Notes: generated by a model from the sequence alone, not told the origin. A DNA stretch of 64,000 nucleotides from Amycolatopsis sp. cg9 (GCF_041346945.1 NZ_CP166850.1:1798001-1862000), one strand, 5' to 3'; shown: positions 41,487 through 51,010, numbered from the stretch's first letter. Numbers and translations: made by a program.

Positions 41487-42986
41487 ATGAAGATCAACGA
41501 GCGCACCAACGGGGGCAGGGCGGCCAGATGGCCCCTGCTGGAGCCGCCCGAGCAGCGGCCGAAGGTCCACCGGCCGAACCTGCTCAAGCACCGGCCGTGG
41601 CACGTGCTCGAGGCGCCCACCGGGGAGCTGCCCGCCGTCGAGGCCGAAGCGGCCATGGGGCCGCAGCTGCCCGATGAGACCACCGTCAACTTCGTGCTCG
41701 ACCTCTCGCTGCGGATCGGGGAGGTCCAGATGGCGAGCGGGGCCGGTGCCTCCGACGTCACCGCGACCATCCTCGCCATCGCCGGGGCGCTCGGGCTGCC
41801 GCACTGCGAGGTCGACGTCATCTTCACGTCGATCACCGTGACCTGCCACCGCGGGACCGAGCTCGCGCCGGTCACCGCGCTGCGCGTCGTGCGGAGCCGG
41901 AGCCTCGACTACACCCGGCTGACCGAGACCGAGAAGCTCGTCCGGAAGATCGTGCGCGGGCACATGGGGGCCGAGCAGGCGCAGACCGAGCTCGAGCGGA
42001 TCACGTCGGCGCCGCACCCCTACCCGCGCTGGACCGCGACGCTGGCCTGGGGCGGTGTCGCCGCGTTCGTGACGCTGCTGCTCGGCGGCGGGCTCGACAT
42101 CGCGCTCGTCGCGTTCCTCATCAGCGGGGTCATCGACCGCATCGGCCGGTTCGTGAACCGCTACGGGCTGCCGTTCTTCTTCCAGCAGGTGATCGGCGGC
42201 CTGTTCGCCACGCTCTCCGCGATGATCATCGTCAGCAGCAACGTCCTGACCACCGACAAACCGACGCTCGTCGTCGCGGCCGCGGTCACCGTGCTGCTGT
42301 CCGGGCTCTCCACCGTCTCCGCGGTGCAGGACGCCATCACCGGCTACAACGTCACCGCCGCCGGCCGCACCATGGAAACCGTCCTGATGTCGGCCGGCCT
42401 GATCTCCGGGGTGGTGCTCGCCCTGCGGATCGCCGTCATGCTCGGCCTGCCGCGCACGCCGCTGCCGGAGCTGCCGACGTCGACGGCGCTGCAGCTGCCG
42501 ATGGTCGTCATCGGCGGGGCCGGCGCCGCCGCCTGCTTCGCGCTCGCGAGCTACGCCAAGATGCGCGCGATGCTGGTCGCGGCGGCCGCCGGGGGCATCG
42601 GCGCCGCCGTCTACGGCTCGCTCATGGTCGCGCAGCTGGACGGCGTGAGCTCGTCCGCGATCGCCGCGACGCTGGTCGGGTTCTGCGGTGGCGTGCTCGC
42701 GCGGCGACTCGGCGTTACTCCACTGGTGGTCGCCGTGTCCGGGATCACTCCGCTGCTTCCCGGCCTCTCGACCTACCGTGGTCTGTACCAGATCGGCGTC
42801 GAGCCGGGCGGCAACATCTCGATGCTCATGACGGCCGTCGCAATCGGGCTTGCGCTGGCAGCGGGCGTGGTACTCGGGGAATGGCTCGCTCAGCCGGTGC
42901 GCACCGGACTGGGCAGGCTGGAGCGCCGGTTCGCCGGACCACGCATGGCTGGTCCGCTCGAACCGACGGAACGAAGCTTGGAGTAA
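41487..42986 (+). CDS. Threonine/serine exporter family protein (ThrE)
   Basis: A 499-residue membrane protein. A soluble N-terminal region with DETTVNFVLDLSLRIGEVQM (ThrE PF06738-type) precedes about ten membrane segments in two halves (ThrE and ThrE_2), the usual fused form of actinobacteria. Corynebacterium ThrE exports threonine and serine. ATG 41487 has GAGGAGG upstream; the frame is open earlier but without similarity. No operon partner is obvious; otsA follows after 82 bp. Confidence 0.9.
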   Translation: MKINERTNGGRAARWPLLEPPEQRPKVHRPNLLKHRPWHVLEAPTGELPAVEAEAAMGPQLPDETTVNFVLDLSLRIGEVQMASGAGASDVTATILAIAGALGLPHCEVDVIFTSITVTCHRGTELAPVTALRVVRSRSLDYTRLTETEKLVRKIVRGHMGAEQAQTELERITSAPHPYPRWTATLAWGGVAAFVTLLLGGGLDIALVAFLISGVIDRIGRFVNRYGLPFFFQQVIGGLFATLSAMIIVSSNVLTTDKPTLVVAAAVTVLLSGLSTVSAVQDAITGYNVTAAGRTMETVLMSAGLISGVVLALRIAVMLGLPRTPLPELPTSTALQLPMVVIGGAGAAACFALASYAKMRAMLVAAAAGGIGAAVYGSLMVAQLDGVSSSAIAATLVGFCGGVLARRLGVTPLVVAVSGITPLLPGLSTYRGLYQIGVEPGGNISMLMTAVAIGLALAAGVVLGEWLAQPVRTGLGRLERRFAGPRMAGPLEPTERSLE

Positions 42987-43068
42987 CGCTGCGGTCACCG
43001 GCTGTTCATCGCTCACGCGATAGGGTTTCACTCTGGGGCCGCGACCCAGAACGCGAGGAGCAGTCGAC

Positions 43069-44511
43069 GTGGGTGAACCGAAGGAGAACGGGAACCAGGC
43101 CGATTTCGTCGTGGTGGCGAACCGGCTACCAGTGGACCTGGAACGCACGACGGACGGCGAACGCCGCTGGACGGCCAGCCCGGGCGGGCTCGTCTCCGCG
43201 CTGGAGCCGTTCCTGCGGTCGCGCAAGGGCGCCTGGGTGGGCTGGCCGGGTGTGCCGGACGTCGACGTCGACGAGTTCGACGACGACGGTCTCGTGCTCC
43301 ACCCGGTGTCGTTGAGCGCCGACGAAGTCCGCGACTACTACGAAGGTTTCTCCAACGCGACCCTCTGGCCGCTCTACCACGACGTCGTCGAGCGCCCGGT
43401 GTTCGACCGCGTGTGGTGGAACAGCTACGTCAAGGTGAACCGCCGCTTCGCGCAGGCCAGCGCCGAAGTCGCCGCCCCGGGCGCGACCGTGTGGATCCAG
43501 GACTACCAGCTGCAGCTGGTGCCGGCGATGCTGCGCGAGCTGAGACCGGACCTGCGCATCGGCTTCTTCCTGCACATCCCGTTCCCGCCGGTCGAGCTGT
43601 TCATGCAGATGCCGTGGCGCGCCGCGATCATCCGCGGCCTGACCGGCGCCGACCTCGTCGGCTTCCACCGCCCCGGCGGGGCGCAGAACTTCCTGTGGCT
43701 GTGCCGCCAGCTGATCGGCCTCGAGTCGACGCGCGGCGCGGTCGGCGTCCGGTCGCGGCCGGGCACCATGCAGGTCGGCGACCGGACCGTCCGGGTCGGC
43801 GCCTTCCCCATCTCCATCGACGCCGCCGGCCTCGACAACCTCGCCCGCACCAAGGGCGTCCAGGAGCGGGCCGCGCAGCTGCGGCGCGACCTCGGCAACC
43901 CCAAGACCGTCATCCTCGGCGTCGACCGCCTCGACTACACCAAGGGCATCGACCTGCGGCTGCAGGCGCTGCACGAGCTGCTGCACGAGGGCAGGCTGCA
44001 GCCGGACGACGTCACGTTCGTCCAGCTGGCCACCCCGAGCCGCGAGCGCGTCGAGCACTACCAGCGGATGCGCGGCGAGATCGAGCAGATGGTCGGCCGG
44101 ATCAACGGCGAGTTCGCCCGCGTCGGCCACCCGGTCGTGCACTATTTGCACCAATCCGTGGACCGCACCGAGCTGGCCGCTTTCTTCTCCGCCGCGGACG
44201 TCATGGTCGTGACGCCGTTGCGTGACGGCATGAACCTGGTGTGCAAGGAGTACGTGGCCGCCCGCCACGACCTGGGCGGCGCGCTCGTGCTGTCCGAGTT
44301 CGCCGGCGCGGCCGCGGAGCTCTCTAGCGCATTCCTCGTCAACCCCCACGACCTGGACGGGGTGAAGGACGCGCTAGTGGCTGCCATTACCCTCGACCCG
44401 GCAGAGGGCCGTCGCCGGATGCGCGCCATGCGTCGCCAGGTCCTCACGCACGATGTCGATCGTTGGGCGCGCTCTTTCCTACAGGCGTTGGGTGCCGAGG
44501 CGGTCGACTGA
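43069..44511 (+). CDS. otsA: Trehalose-6-phosphate synthase
   Basis: A 480-residue GT20 enzyme that makes trehalose-6-phosphate from a nucleotide-glucose and glucose-6-phosphate. Family motifs: [10 protein letters not shown] at residue 12, the glycine loop [58 protein letters not shown] and [18 protein letters not shown]. Length is normal. GTG start at 43069 with GCGAGGAG upstream. The otsB-GH15 gene follows after 36 bp, forming an OtsAB operon. Confidence 0.96.
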   Translation: MGEPKENGNQADFVVVANRLPVDLERTTDGERRWTASPGGLVSALEPFLRSRKGAWVGWPGVPDVDVDEFDDDGLVLHPVSLSADEVRDYYEGFSNATLWPLYHDVVERPVFDRVWWNSYVKVNRRFAQASAEVAAPGATVWIQDYQLQLVPAMLRELRPDLRIGFFLHIPFPPVELFMQMPWRAAIIRGLTGADLVGFHRPGGAQNFLWLCRQLIGLESTRGAVGVRSRPGTMQVGDRTVRVGAFPISIDAAGLDNLARTKGVQERAAQLRRDLGNPKTVILGVDRLDYTKGIDLRLQALHELLHEGRLQPDDVTFVQLATPSRERVEHYQRMRGEIEQMVGRINGEFARVGHPVVHYLHQSVDRTELAAFFSAADVMVVTPLRDGMNLVCKEYVAARHDLGGALVLSEFAGAAAELSSAFLVNPHDLDGVKDALVAAITLDPAEGRRRMRAMRRQVLTHDVDRWARSFLQALGAEAVD

Positions 44512-44547
44512 CCCGAACGACCAAGCACGAGCTCCTGAGGAGGAGTG

Positions 44548-47079
44548 TTGACTGCCGAGGCCCTGCCCGCCGAGCTGCGGCGTGCGATCGTCCAGATCGC
44601 CCGCACGCCGCGCCTGCTGGTCGCTTGCGACTACGACGGCACGCTGGCACCCATCACCCTCAACCCGGACGAGGCACGCCCGCTGCCCGAGTCCGTGGGC
44701 GCCCTCAGATCGCTCGCGGGGCTGCACGAGACCACCACCGCGGTCATCTCCGGCCGGGCGCTGCGCGACCTCGCCACGCTGTCGCGGCTGCCGTCCGAGG
44801 TGAACCTCGTCGGCAGCCACGGCTCGGAGTTCGACATCGGCTTCATCCACGCGCTCGACGAGCAGGCGCGTGAGCTGCACCGACGCCTCGAAGCCGAGCT
44901 CGAGCAGCTGGTGCTGGACGTCCCGGGCGTGTCGCTGGAGGTCAAGCCGGCGAGCATCGCGGTGCACGTGCGCCGCGCCGAGCACGAGGCCGGGCGCCGC
45001 GTGCTGGCCGCCGTCCACTCCGGACCGTCCAAGTGGGAAGGCGTCTCGACCACCGACGGCAAGGAGGTCGTCGAGCTCGCGGTCGTCCAGACGGACAAGG
45101 GCCGCGCGCTGGACATCCTGCGCCACCAGGTCGGCGCCACCGCGGCGATCTTCCTCGGCGACGACGTCACCGACGAGAAGGCCTTCGCCCGCCTCTCCGG
45201 CCCGGACCTGGGCATCAAGGTCGGCGACGGCGAGACCCTGGCCGGCTACCGCGTGCCCGACACCGTCGACGTCGCGCTGGTGCTCGGCTTCCTCCTGGAG
45301 GAGCGCCGGAACTGGCTGTACGGCGAGTCGGCCCCGCCGATCGAGCGGCTGTCGATGCTGGCCAACGAGCGGTCGGTCGCGCTGGTCACGCCGGACGCGA
45401 AGCTGACCTGGCTGTGCCACCCCGGCCCGGACGCGCCCGCCGTGTTCGCCGACCTGCTCGGCGGCGAAGGGGCCGGCCACTTCTCCATCAAGCCGCACCG
45501 CAACGGCCTCCCGCTCGGCCAGCGCTACCTGCCGAACACGATGACGGTCGAGACGCGCTGGTCGCGCCTGCTCGTCACCGACTACCTCGAGCCGGAGAGC
45601 CCGCAGCACCGCACGGACCTGGTCCGCGTGATCTCGGGCGAGGCGGTGGCGAGCGTCAAGTTCGCGCCGCGCCCCGAGTTCGGCGGCGTGCCGGTGAAGC
45701 TGGAGGTCACCGAGGGCGGCGTCCGGGTGCTCGGCACGTCGGAGCCGTTCGTGCTCTATTCGCCGGGCGTCGAGTGGACCATCACCTCCGACGGCCTGCA
45801 CGACACCGCGACCGCGCTGGTGCAGCCGACGCCGACCCAGCCGGTCGTGCTGGAGCTGCGCTGCGGCACCACGGACCTCGGCCCGCACGAACTGTCCGAA
45901 GTGGAGCGACGCGACCGCGCCGGCCGCTACTGGAGCGAGTGGACGTCGAAGCTGCAGCTGCCGAAGGTGCAGACCGACCTGGTGCTGCGCTCGGCGCTGA
46001 CGCTGCGCGGCCTGGTCAACACCGACACCGGCGGCGTGCTGGCGGCGGCGACGTCGTCGCTGCCGGAGGAGATCGGCGGCGTCCGCAACTGGGACTACCG
46101 CTACTGCTGGATCCGCGACGCGGCGATGACCGTGCGGGAGCTCGTGCACCTGGGCTCGATCGAGGAGGCCGAAGGCTACCTGCGCTGGCTGCACGGCGTG
46201 CTCGCGACGCTGGCCGGCCCGGAGCGGCTGCACCCGCTGTACACCTTGGCGGGCAGCGTGATCGGCGCCGAAGCGGTGATCGAATCGCTGCCCGGTTATG
46301 CCGGTTCTCGCCCGGTTCGCGTCGGCAACCTGGCGAACCACCAGGTCCAGCTGGACGTCTTCGGCCCGGTCGTCGAGCTGGTCGGCACCCTGGCCGCGGC
46401 GCGCGGTGACCTGCGCGACGAGGACTGGCAGCTGGTCCGCGCGATGGCGGAAGCCGTGACGCGGCGCTGGAACGAGCCGGACCACGGGATCTGGGAGGAG
46501 CGGCACGTGCCGCGCCACCGGGTCTACTCGAGGGTCATGTGCTGGGTGACGATCGACCGCGCGGTCAAGCTGGGCGAGCAGTACGGCCGGGGCGTCCCGG
46601 GCGCTTGGCCCGCCCTGCGCGACCAGATCAAGCAGGACGTCCTCGAACACGGCTGGAACGACGAGGTCCAGGCGTTCACCACGGCCTACGACGGCACGGA
46701 CCTGGACGCGGCGTCGCTGTTCGTCGGGCTCACCGGGCTGATCGACCCGGCCGACGAGCGCTTCCAGCACACGGTGACCGCGATCGAGGCGGAGCTGCGC
46801 AGTGGGTCCACTGTGTACCGTTACCGCCGCGACGACGGTCTCCCGGGTGGCGAGGGCGGCTTCCACATCTGCGCGGCGTGGCTGATCGAGGCGTACCTGC
46901 TCACCGGGCGGCGCACCGAGGCCCAGGAGCTGTTCGACCAGATCGTCGCGGCGGCGGGCCCGACCGGCCTGCTGCCGGAGCAGTACGACCCGATCGCGGA
47001 GCGGTCCCTCGGCAACCACCCGCAGGCCTATTCCCACATCGGGCTCATCCGGTGCGCCAACTTGCTGGCGGCCAGTTAG
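44548..47079 (+). CDS. Trehalose-6-phosphate phosphatase fused to a GH15 glycoside hydrolase
   Basis: An 843-residue two-domain protein. The HAD phosphatase OtsB covers about residues 1-240: nucleophile Asp28 in CDYDGTLAP, and GDDVTDEKAFARL near 196. A GH15 (glucoamylase/trehalase-type) catalytic region covers about 260-843, with NWDYRYCWIRDAAMTV near 514 and Glu811 in LLPEQYDPIAERSLG. Actinobacterial GH15 proteins include trehalases, so one chain may finish and also degrade trehalose, though substrate is inferred. I prefer TTG 44548, four nt after GGAGG, over GTG 44545. Operon with otsA. Confidence 0.9.
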   Translation: MTAEALPAELRRAIVQIARTPRLLVACDYDGTLAPITLNPDEARPLPESVGALRSLAGLHETTTAVISGRALRDLATLSRLPSEVNLVGSHGSEFDIGFIHALDEQARELHRRLEAELEQLVLDVPGVSLEVKPASIAVHVRRAEHEAGRRVLAAVHSGPSKWEGVSTTDGKEVVELAVVQTDKGRALDILRHQVGATAAIFLGDDVTDEKAFARLSGPDLGIKVGDGETLAGYRVPDTVDVALVLGFLLEERRNWLYGESAPPIERLSMLANERSVALVTPDAKLTWLCHPGPDAPAVFADLLGGEGAGHFSIKPHRNGLPLGQRYLPNTMTVETRWSRLLVTDYLEPESPQHRTDLVRVISGEAVASVKFAPRPEFGGVPVKLEVTEGGVRVLGTSEPFVLYSPGVEWTITSDGLHDTATALVQPTPTQPVVLELRCGTTDLGPHELSEVERRDRAGRYWSEWTSKLQLPKVQTDLVLRSALTLRGLVNTDTGGVLAAATSSLPEEIGGVRNWDYRYCWIRDAAMTVRELVHLGSIEEAEGYLRWLHGVLATLAGPERLHPLYTLAGSVIGAEAVIESLPGYAGSRPVRVGNLANHQVQLDVFGPVVELVGTLAAARGDLRDEDWQLVRAMAEAVTRRWNEPDHGIWEERHVPRHRVYSRVMCWVTIDRAVKLGEQYGRGVPGAWPALRDQIKQDVLEHGWNDEVQAFTTAYDGTDLDAASLFVGLTGLIDPADERFQHTVTAIEAELRSGSTVYRYRRDDGLPGGEGGFHICAAWLIEAYLLTGRRTEAQELFDQIVAAAGPTGLLPEQYDPIAERSLGNHPQAYSHIGLIRCANLLAAS

Positions 47080-47099
47080 CCCTTTCGGTCCGAATCTTC

Positions 47100-47146
47100 G
47101 TGAAGGCCACCTTGAGGAACCACAAGTTCCTTATGGTGGCCTTCAC
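47100..47146. repeat. Family C hairpin after the otsB-GH15 gene
   Basis: GTGAAGGCCACC (47100-47111) pairs perfectly with 47135-47146, and the stem continues inward with two mismatches to a CACAA loop. It starts 21 nt after the stop, so it probably terminates the otsAB transcript. A 14-nt match occurs within the RHS gene near 23.65 kb. Confidence 0.7.
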
Positions 47147-47166
47147 GGCGTTCGGAGGTGAGTGCG

Positions 47167-47694
47167 GTGCAAGGGACGTTCGGCCAGGTCGAGTTCGTGC
47201 CGCTGCCGCCCCGGTTCGCCGCCCGGGTGCGCTGGGGGTCGGTGGTCGTCGGCTGCTCGATGATCGCCGGGATGGTGCTCCTGTTCGGGCTCACGACGTT
47301 CCTGCAGGGCATCGTCCACGGCCACGCGTTCCCGGACACGCTGCTCGGCAAGGCCGCCGCGGTGCTGCCGCCGCTTGGCGTGCTGGCGATCGCGGTGCTG
47401 GTGCTGTCGTCCCGGCGCTGCCTGCGGGGTGACTACCTGGTCGTGGCGAGCGCCGCGTCGGCCCGCCACGCGCTGCTGTTCACGTACGTGCTGACGCTGG
47501 TGCTGATCCTCGGGTCCTTCGCGGTGCCGATCGTGTTCCGGGTGTGGCGCGACGCGCCGGATCTGCGGGCGCCGGACCTGCTCACGGTGTTCTCGACGCT
47601 GGCCTTCGCCACCACGGGTTTCCTGGCGGGCATGTTCTACGTGCGGCCGAGCATGCAGACGCTCAGGAAGTTCAGCGACCACCCCATCTGGTGA
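47167..47694 (+). CDS. Hypothetical membrane protein
   Basis: A 175-residue protein with four hydrophobic segments (about residues 25-47, 60-79, 98-121 and 135-155). No family is recognised. I chose GTG 47167, 8 nt after a GGAGG; GTG 47158 overlaps that ribosome site. It stands alone between the otsAB operon and an ArsR-type regulator. Confidence 0.65.
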   Translation: MQGTFGQVEFVPLPPRFAARVRWGSVVVGCSMIAGMVLLFGLTTFLQGIVHGHAFPDTLLGKAAAVLPPLGVLAIAVLVLSSRRCLRGDYLVVASAASARHALLFTYVLTLVLILGSFAVPIVFRVWRDAPDLRAPDLLTVFSTLAFATTGFLAGMFYVRPSMQTLRKFSDHPIW

Positions 47695-47750
47695 GTCCAC
47701 AGTAGACACTCCTTCGGCGCACACCTCTGCACAGAGTTACAGAGATTTCT

Positions 47751-47779
47751 TTGCACAATTTCCTTTGCATGACTACCGT
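47751..47779 (+). promoter_or_regulatory. Promoter of a probable leaderless ArsR-type gene
   Basis: TTGCAC (47751-47756), a 17-nt spacer and TACCGT (47774-47779) are followed 7 nt later by the ATG at 47786. There is no ribosome binding site, so the transcript probably starts at the ATG. The half-sites TTTGCAC and TTTGCAT across the spacer may be operator elements. Confidence 0.5.
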
Positions 47780-47785
47780 GGGGTC

Positions 47786-48358
47786 ATGACCAGCGCTCCA
47801 CCACCGGAAGAGCTCGACCCGGACGCCCTCAAGGCCGTCACGCACCCGCTGCGCCGCCGCATCCTCGGCGTGTTGTCGGCGGGCCCGGCCACGGCCACGA
47901 AACTCGCTCGGGCACTGGGCGAGAACACCGGCGCGACCAGCTACCACCTGCGGGAACTGGCCCGGTTCGGGTTCGTCGAAGACGCTCCGGAGCTCGCGCG
48001 GGGCAAGGAACGGTGGTGGCGGACGCGGCCGCGGGACATCCGGTGGCCGCGCCGCAGCGAGCAGAGCGCCGAAACCCGGGTGCTGTTCGACGACATGCAG
48101 CGCCAGGGGTTCGAGGAAGACCTCGAAAAGCTGAACCGGTTCGCGGAAACGCGAGAGGACCTGCCCGGCGACTGGCCGGACGCGCTGCTCTACGCGCGCG
48201 GCGGCACCTGGCTCACCGCCGAGGAGCTGCAGCGGTTCTGGAACGAGTACATGGAGCTGTTCCGCCGGTACTGGCGCGCCGAGGACGACCGGTCACCGGA
48301 AGCGCGGCGCGTGCTCGTGCGCCTGCTCGCGTTTCCGGAACCAGGGGAAAGACCATGA
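47786..48358 (+). CDS. ArsR-type helix-turn-helix regulator
   Basis: A 190-residue regulator. The winged HTH has ALKAVTHPLRRRILGVLSAG, TATKLARALGENTGATSYHL and a wing at LARGKERWWR (residues about 15-85). A C-terminal helical region of about 100 residues is typical of the larger ArsR-like regulators that do not sense metals; no metal-binding cysteines are present. It lies 13 bp before a membrane hydrolase gene and is probably co-transcribed. Its own promoter region has candidate half-sites for autoregulation. Confidence 0.87.
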   Translation: MTSAPPPEELDPDALKAVTHPLRRRILGVLSAGPATATKLARALGENTGATSYHLRELARFGFVEDAPELARGKERWWRTRPRDIRWPRRSEQSAETRVLFDDMQRQGFEEDLEKLNRFAETREDLPGDWPDALLYARGGTWLTAEELQRFWNEYMELFRRYWRAEDDRSPEARRVLVRLLAFPEPGERP

Positions 48359-48371
48359 CAGGGGATCTCGA

Positions 48372-49670
48372 ATGCGAAGAGGGGCTCTACCACTGGCCGG
48401 GGTGATCCTGGCGATCACCGCGCTCGCGCCACCGGCTTCGGCCGCGGACGGCTCGGACGTGGTGTTCACGAACGGCGGGGTGACCTTGCACGGCACCGTC
48501 GTCGCACCGCCCGGCGGGTCGAAACTGCCGGGCCTGGTGATGGTCCACGGCTCGGGGGCGCACAGCCGGGAGGACTACCGCGATCAGGCGGAAGCCTTTG
48601 CGCGACAAGGCATCGCGACACTCATCTACGACAAGCGCACCGAGGGCTACTCGCAGTTCTCGCGTTCCTATTCCACGCTGGCGGACGACGCGCTCGCCGC
48701 CGTGGAAGCGCTGCGCAAGCGGCCGGACGTCGACCCGGCTCGGGTCGGCGTCTGGGGGCTGAGCGAAGGGGGCTGGGTGGCGCCGCTCGCCGCCTCGCGG
48801 TCGGCGGACGTCGCTTTCGTGGTGACACTGGGAGCGAACGGCGTCGAGCCGTCGCGGCAGCAGGCGTGGGCGATCGAGAACCAGTTGCGGCGCTTGGGGA
48901 TGGACGGCTCGATGGTGCGGATGGCGTCGTCGACGATGATGCGCCAGCTCGTCGGCGGCGGCGTGTTCCCGGAGGCGCACTACGACCCGGTGCCGGTGCT
49001 GAAGAGCCTGCGCCAGCCGGTGCTCGGGCTGTGGGGCGCGAAGGACGCCCTGACGCCGCCGGGGGAAGCCGTCCGGATCTTCCGGGAATCGCTGGCCAGG
49101 TACACCCTGCGGGTGTTCCCGGACGCCCAGCACCAGCTGCGGCGCACGACCGACGGCTTCGACAAGCTGCCCGGCTACGCACCGGGCTACCTGGAGCTGG
49201 TGGGCACGTGGGTGCAGCACCCGCCCACGGCGTCGAGCGCCGACGCGCCACCGGCGCAGGACCGGCCGAGCGTCCGGATCACGCCGTTGAGCTGGTACGA
49301 GCCGGCCTGGCTCCAGCTCGCCGTGCTGGTGTTCCTGCTCGTGGCGTTCGCCTGGTACCCGCTCTTCCGGCGGGGCCCGGCGGCGAAACCGGCACGGTGG
49401 CTGTCGGCGACCGGGCTGCTCGCCGTGCTCGGCTTCCTGGCCGTCGACGTGCTGATCCAGGTCACCATGGGCAAGGGGCTGGGCCCGGTCGTCGCCGGCC
49501 GCCCGCTGCCGTGGCTGATCTTGCAGCTGCTTTCGCTGGGCGCGGTGGCCGCCGCCATCGGCACGGCGGTGGCGTGGCGGCGGCACCGGACCCCGCGGCT
49601 CGGCGTGCTGCTCGCCGGCGGCGTCGTGTTCGTCCCCTGGGCGGTGCATTGGGGACTGCTGGGGATCTAG
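48372..49670 (+). CDS. Exported alpha/beta hydrolase with C-terminal membrane segments
   Basis: A 432-residue protein. A signal peptide ends near PPASA (residue 24). The alpha/beta hydrolase domain (about 28-285) has LVMVHGSGAHSREDY and the nucleophile elbow GLSEGGWVA (Ser near 137), with a late FPDAQHQLRR for the catalytic His. Four C-terminal hydrophobic segments (about 305-432) anchor it in the membrane with the hydrolase outside. The substrate is unknown. It is paired with the ArsR-type gene and converges on the C39-type peptidase gene with a 4-nt CTAG overlap. Confidence 0.84.
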   Translation: MRRGALPLAGVILAITALAPPASAADGSDVVFTNGGVTLHGTVVAPPGGSKLPGLVMVHGSGAHSREDYRDQAEAFARQGIATLIYDKRTEGYSQFSRSYSTLADDALAAVEALRKRPDVDPARVGVWGLSEGGWVAPLAASRSADVAFVVTLGANGVEPSRQQAWAIENQLRRLGMDGSMVRMASSTMMRQLVGGGVFPEAHYDPVPVLKSLRQPVLGLWGAKDALTPPGEAVRIFRESLARYTLRVFPDAQHQLRRTTDGFDKLPGYAPGYLELVGTWVQHPPTASSADAPPAQDRPSVRITPLSWYEPAWLQLAVLVFLLVAFAWYPLFRRGPAAKPARWLSATGLLAVLGFLAVDVLIQVTMGKGLGPVVAGRPLPWLILQLLSLGAVAAAIGTAVAWRRHRTPRLGVLLAGGVVFVPWAVHWGLLGI

Positions 49671-50260
49671 GCGGAGTACCCCTTCGGCGGGATCAGCGTC
49701 GCGAGCTGGTCGAAGCTCAGCCAGTAGATCTGGTTCCCGCCGAAGCTCGCCGGGTCGGCGATCTTGACCGTCATGTCGGAGCTGTCGTAGCCGATCACGG
49801 TGAAGTAGTGGTAGATCGTGTAGTTCGGGTAGCCCGGCGGGTGGTTGTTAGCGGGGGCGACGATGTTCGCGACGATCGGGTAGCCGTTGTTTATGTCGAG
49901 CGTGATGTCCCGCCACAGCAGGTCGCGCTGGGCCTGCGTCGGCGGGTCGTTCGGCATCTCCTTCGTCTCGTACCAGGAGGTGCCGAGGTCGGCGTTGAGG
50001 ACGCCGGTGACCTGCCCGATCCAGTCCGTGCCGTTGGTGGTCGTGCCGAGCTGGGCGGCGAGCGTCGCCTGGCTCGGCAGGTTGCCGGTGCGCGCGGACA
50101 TGGCGATCCGGGTGGCGGCCGGGCCGCACCAGTAGCCGGTCTCCTGGACCTGGTACTGGATGTTCAGCACGGCTTCGGTGCTCGCTTCGGCGACCGCGGG
50201 CAGTGAGACGAGCCCCATCGCGGCGACGAGCGTGACGAACCCCAGGCGGAATCTGCGCAT
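49667..50260 (-). CDS. Secreted C39-like cysteine peptidase
   Basis: A 197-residue exported protein with a signal peptide ending near AEAS (residue 27). The papain-like C39 fold is supported by Cys45 in TGYWCGPAATRIA, His151 in YHYFTVIGYD and Asp169 in IADPASFGG. Single-domain secreted C39-like enzymes of this kind are common in actinobacteria; substrate unknown. ATG start at 50260, 157 bp from the divergent ECF sigma gene. Confidence 0.84.
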   Translation of the reverse strand: MRRFRLGFVTLVAAMGLVSLPAVAEASTEAVLNIQYQVQETGYWCGPAATRIAMSARTGNLPSQATLAAQLGTTTNGTDWIGQVTGVLNADLGTSWYETKEMPNDPPTQAQRDLLWRDITLDINNGYPIVANIVAPANNHPPGYPNYTIYHYFTVIGYDSSDMTVKIADPASFGGNQIYWLSFDQLATLIPPKGYSA

Positions 50261-50416
50261 GACGTTCCTTCCCCAGTTTCAGCGTCGGTTGGCCAACGCC
50301 TTACCGATGGATGATCTCGGCAAGGTCCGACGTTTGTCCCTCACCCACCCCGAACGGATCACGACGAAGGTAGGTTCGCCCGTGAACGCTCGTGCGCGCT
50401 GCGGGCAACTGGGGGC

Positions 50417-51010
50417 ATGCAGGTGATCCACGAGGGATCGGAGATCTGGGGGCACGACCGCCCTGACCTGGGCGGAGCCGAGCCCGGGCCGGCGTTCGGC
50501 CGGCTCTTCGACGCCCACGCCACGCAGCTGCGCCGCTACCTCGCCCGCCGGGTCGGGCCCGAACCGGCGAACGACCTCGTCGCCGAGACGTTCCTGGTGG
50601 CGTTGCGCCGGCGCGAGAGCTACCGGCCGGAGCTGGGCACGGCCCGGTCGTGGCTGTACGGCATCGCGACCAACCTGCTCCGCCACCACGTGCGGTCCGA
50701 GCTGCGCGGCCTGCAGGCCACGGCGCGGCTGGCCCGCACCGGCGAAACCAGCCACGCGGGCCACGACGGCCGCGTGGCCGAGCGCGTCGACGCCCAGGTC
50801 CGGGCGGCGCAGCTGGCCGGGGCACTGGCCCGGCTCAGCCCGGCCGACCGCGACACACTGCTGCTCGTGTCGTGGGCCGGGCTGGAACCGGCGGAGGTGG
50901 CCGAAGCCCTCGGCATCCCACCGGGTACGGTCCGCTCCCGGTTGCACCGGATCAGACGCTGGCTCAGGACGAACGCCCCGGCCCAAGAGGAGGTGCAGGA
51001 CCTTGCGTGA
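50417..51010 (+). CDS. ECF sigma factor
   Basis: A 197-residue sigma factor. Sigma-2 has FDAHATQLRRYLARRVGPEP and DLVAETFLVALRRRESYRPE; the -10-element region is ARSWLYGIATNLLRHHVRSE. Sigma-4 has LSPADRDTLLLVSWAGLEPA and EVAEALGIPPGTVRSRLHRI. ATG start at 50417 with GGGGGC upstream. Its stop overlaps the TTG start of the membrane partner by 8 nt, so the two are coupled, and the partner may act as its regulator. Confidence 0.9.
   Translation: MQVIHEGSEIWGHDRPDLGGAEPGPAFGRLFDAHATQLRRYLARRVGPEPANDLVAETFLVALRRRESYRPELGTARSWLYGIATNLLRHHVRSELRGLQATARLARTGETSHAGHDGRVAERVDAQVRAAQLAGALARLSPADRDTLLLVSWAGLEPAEVAEALGIPPGTVRSRLHRIRRWLRTNAPAQEEVQDLA

Noticed and set aside
41245..42986. tRNA-Thr gene adjacent to a threonine exporter gene, suggesting functional linkage
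   Set aside because: The genes are on opposite strands with no T-box or shared regulatory element visible; adjacency is probably coincidence.
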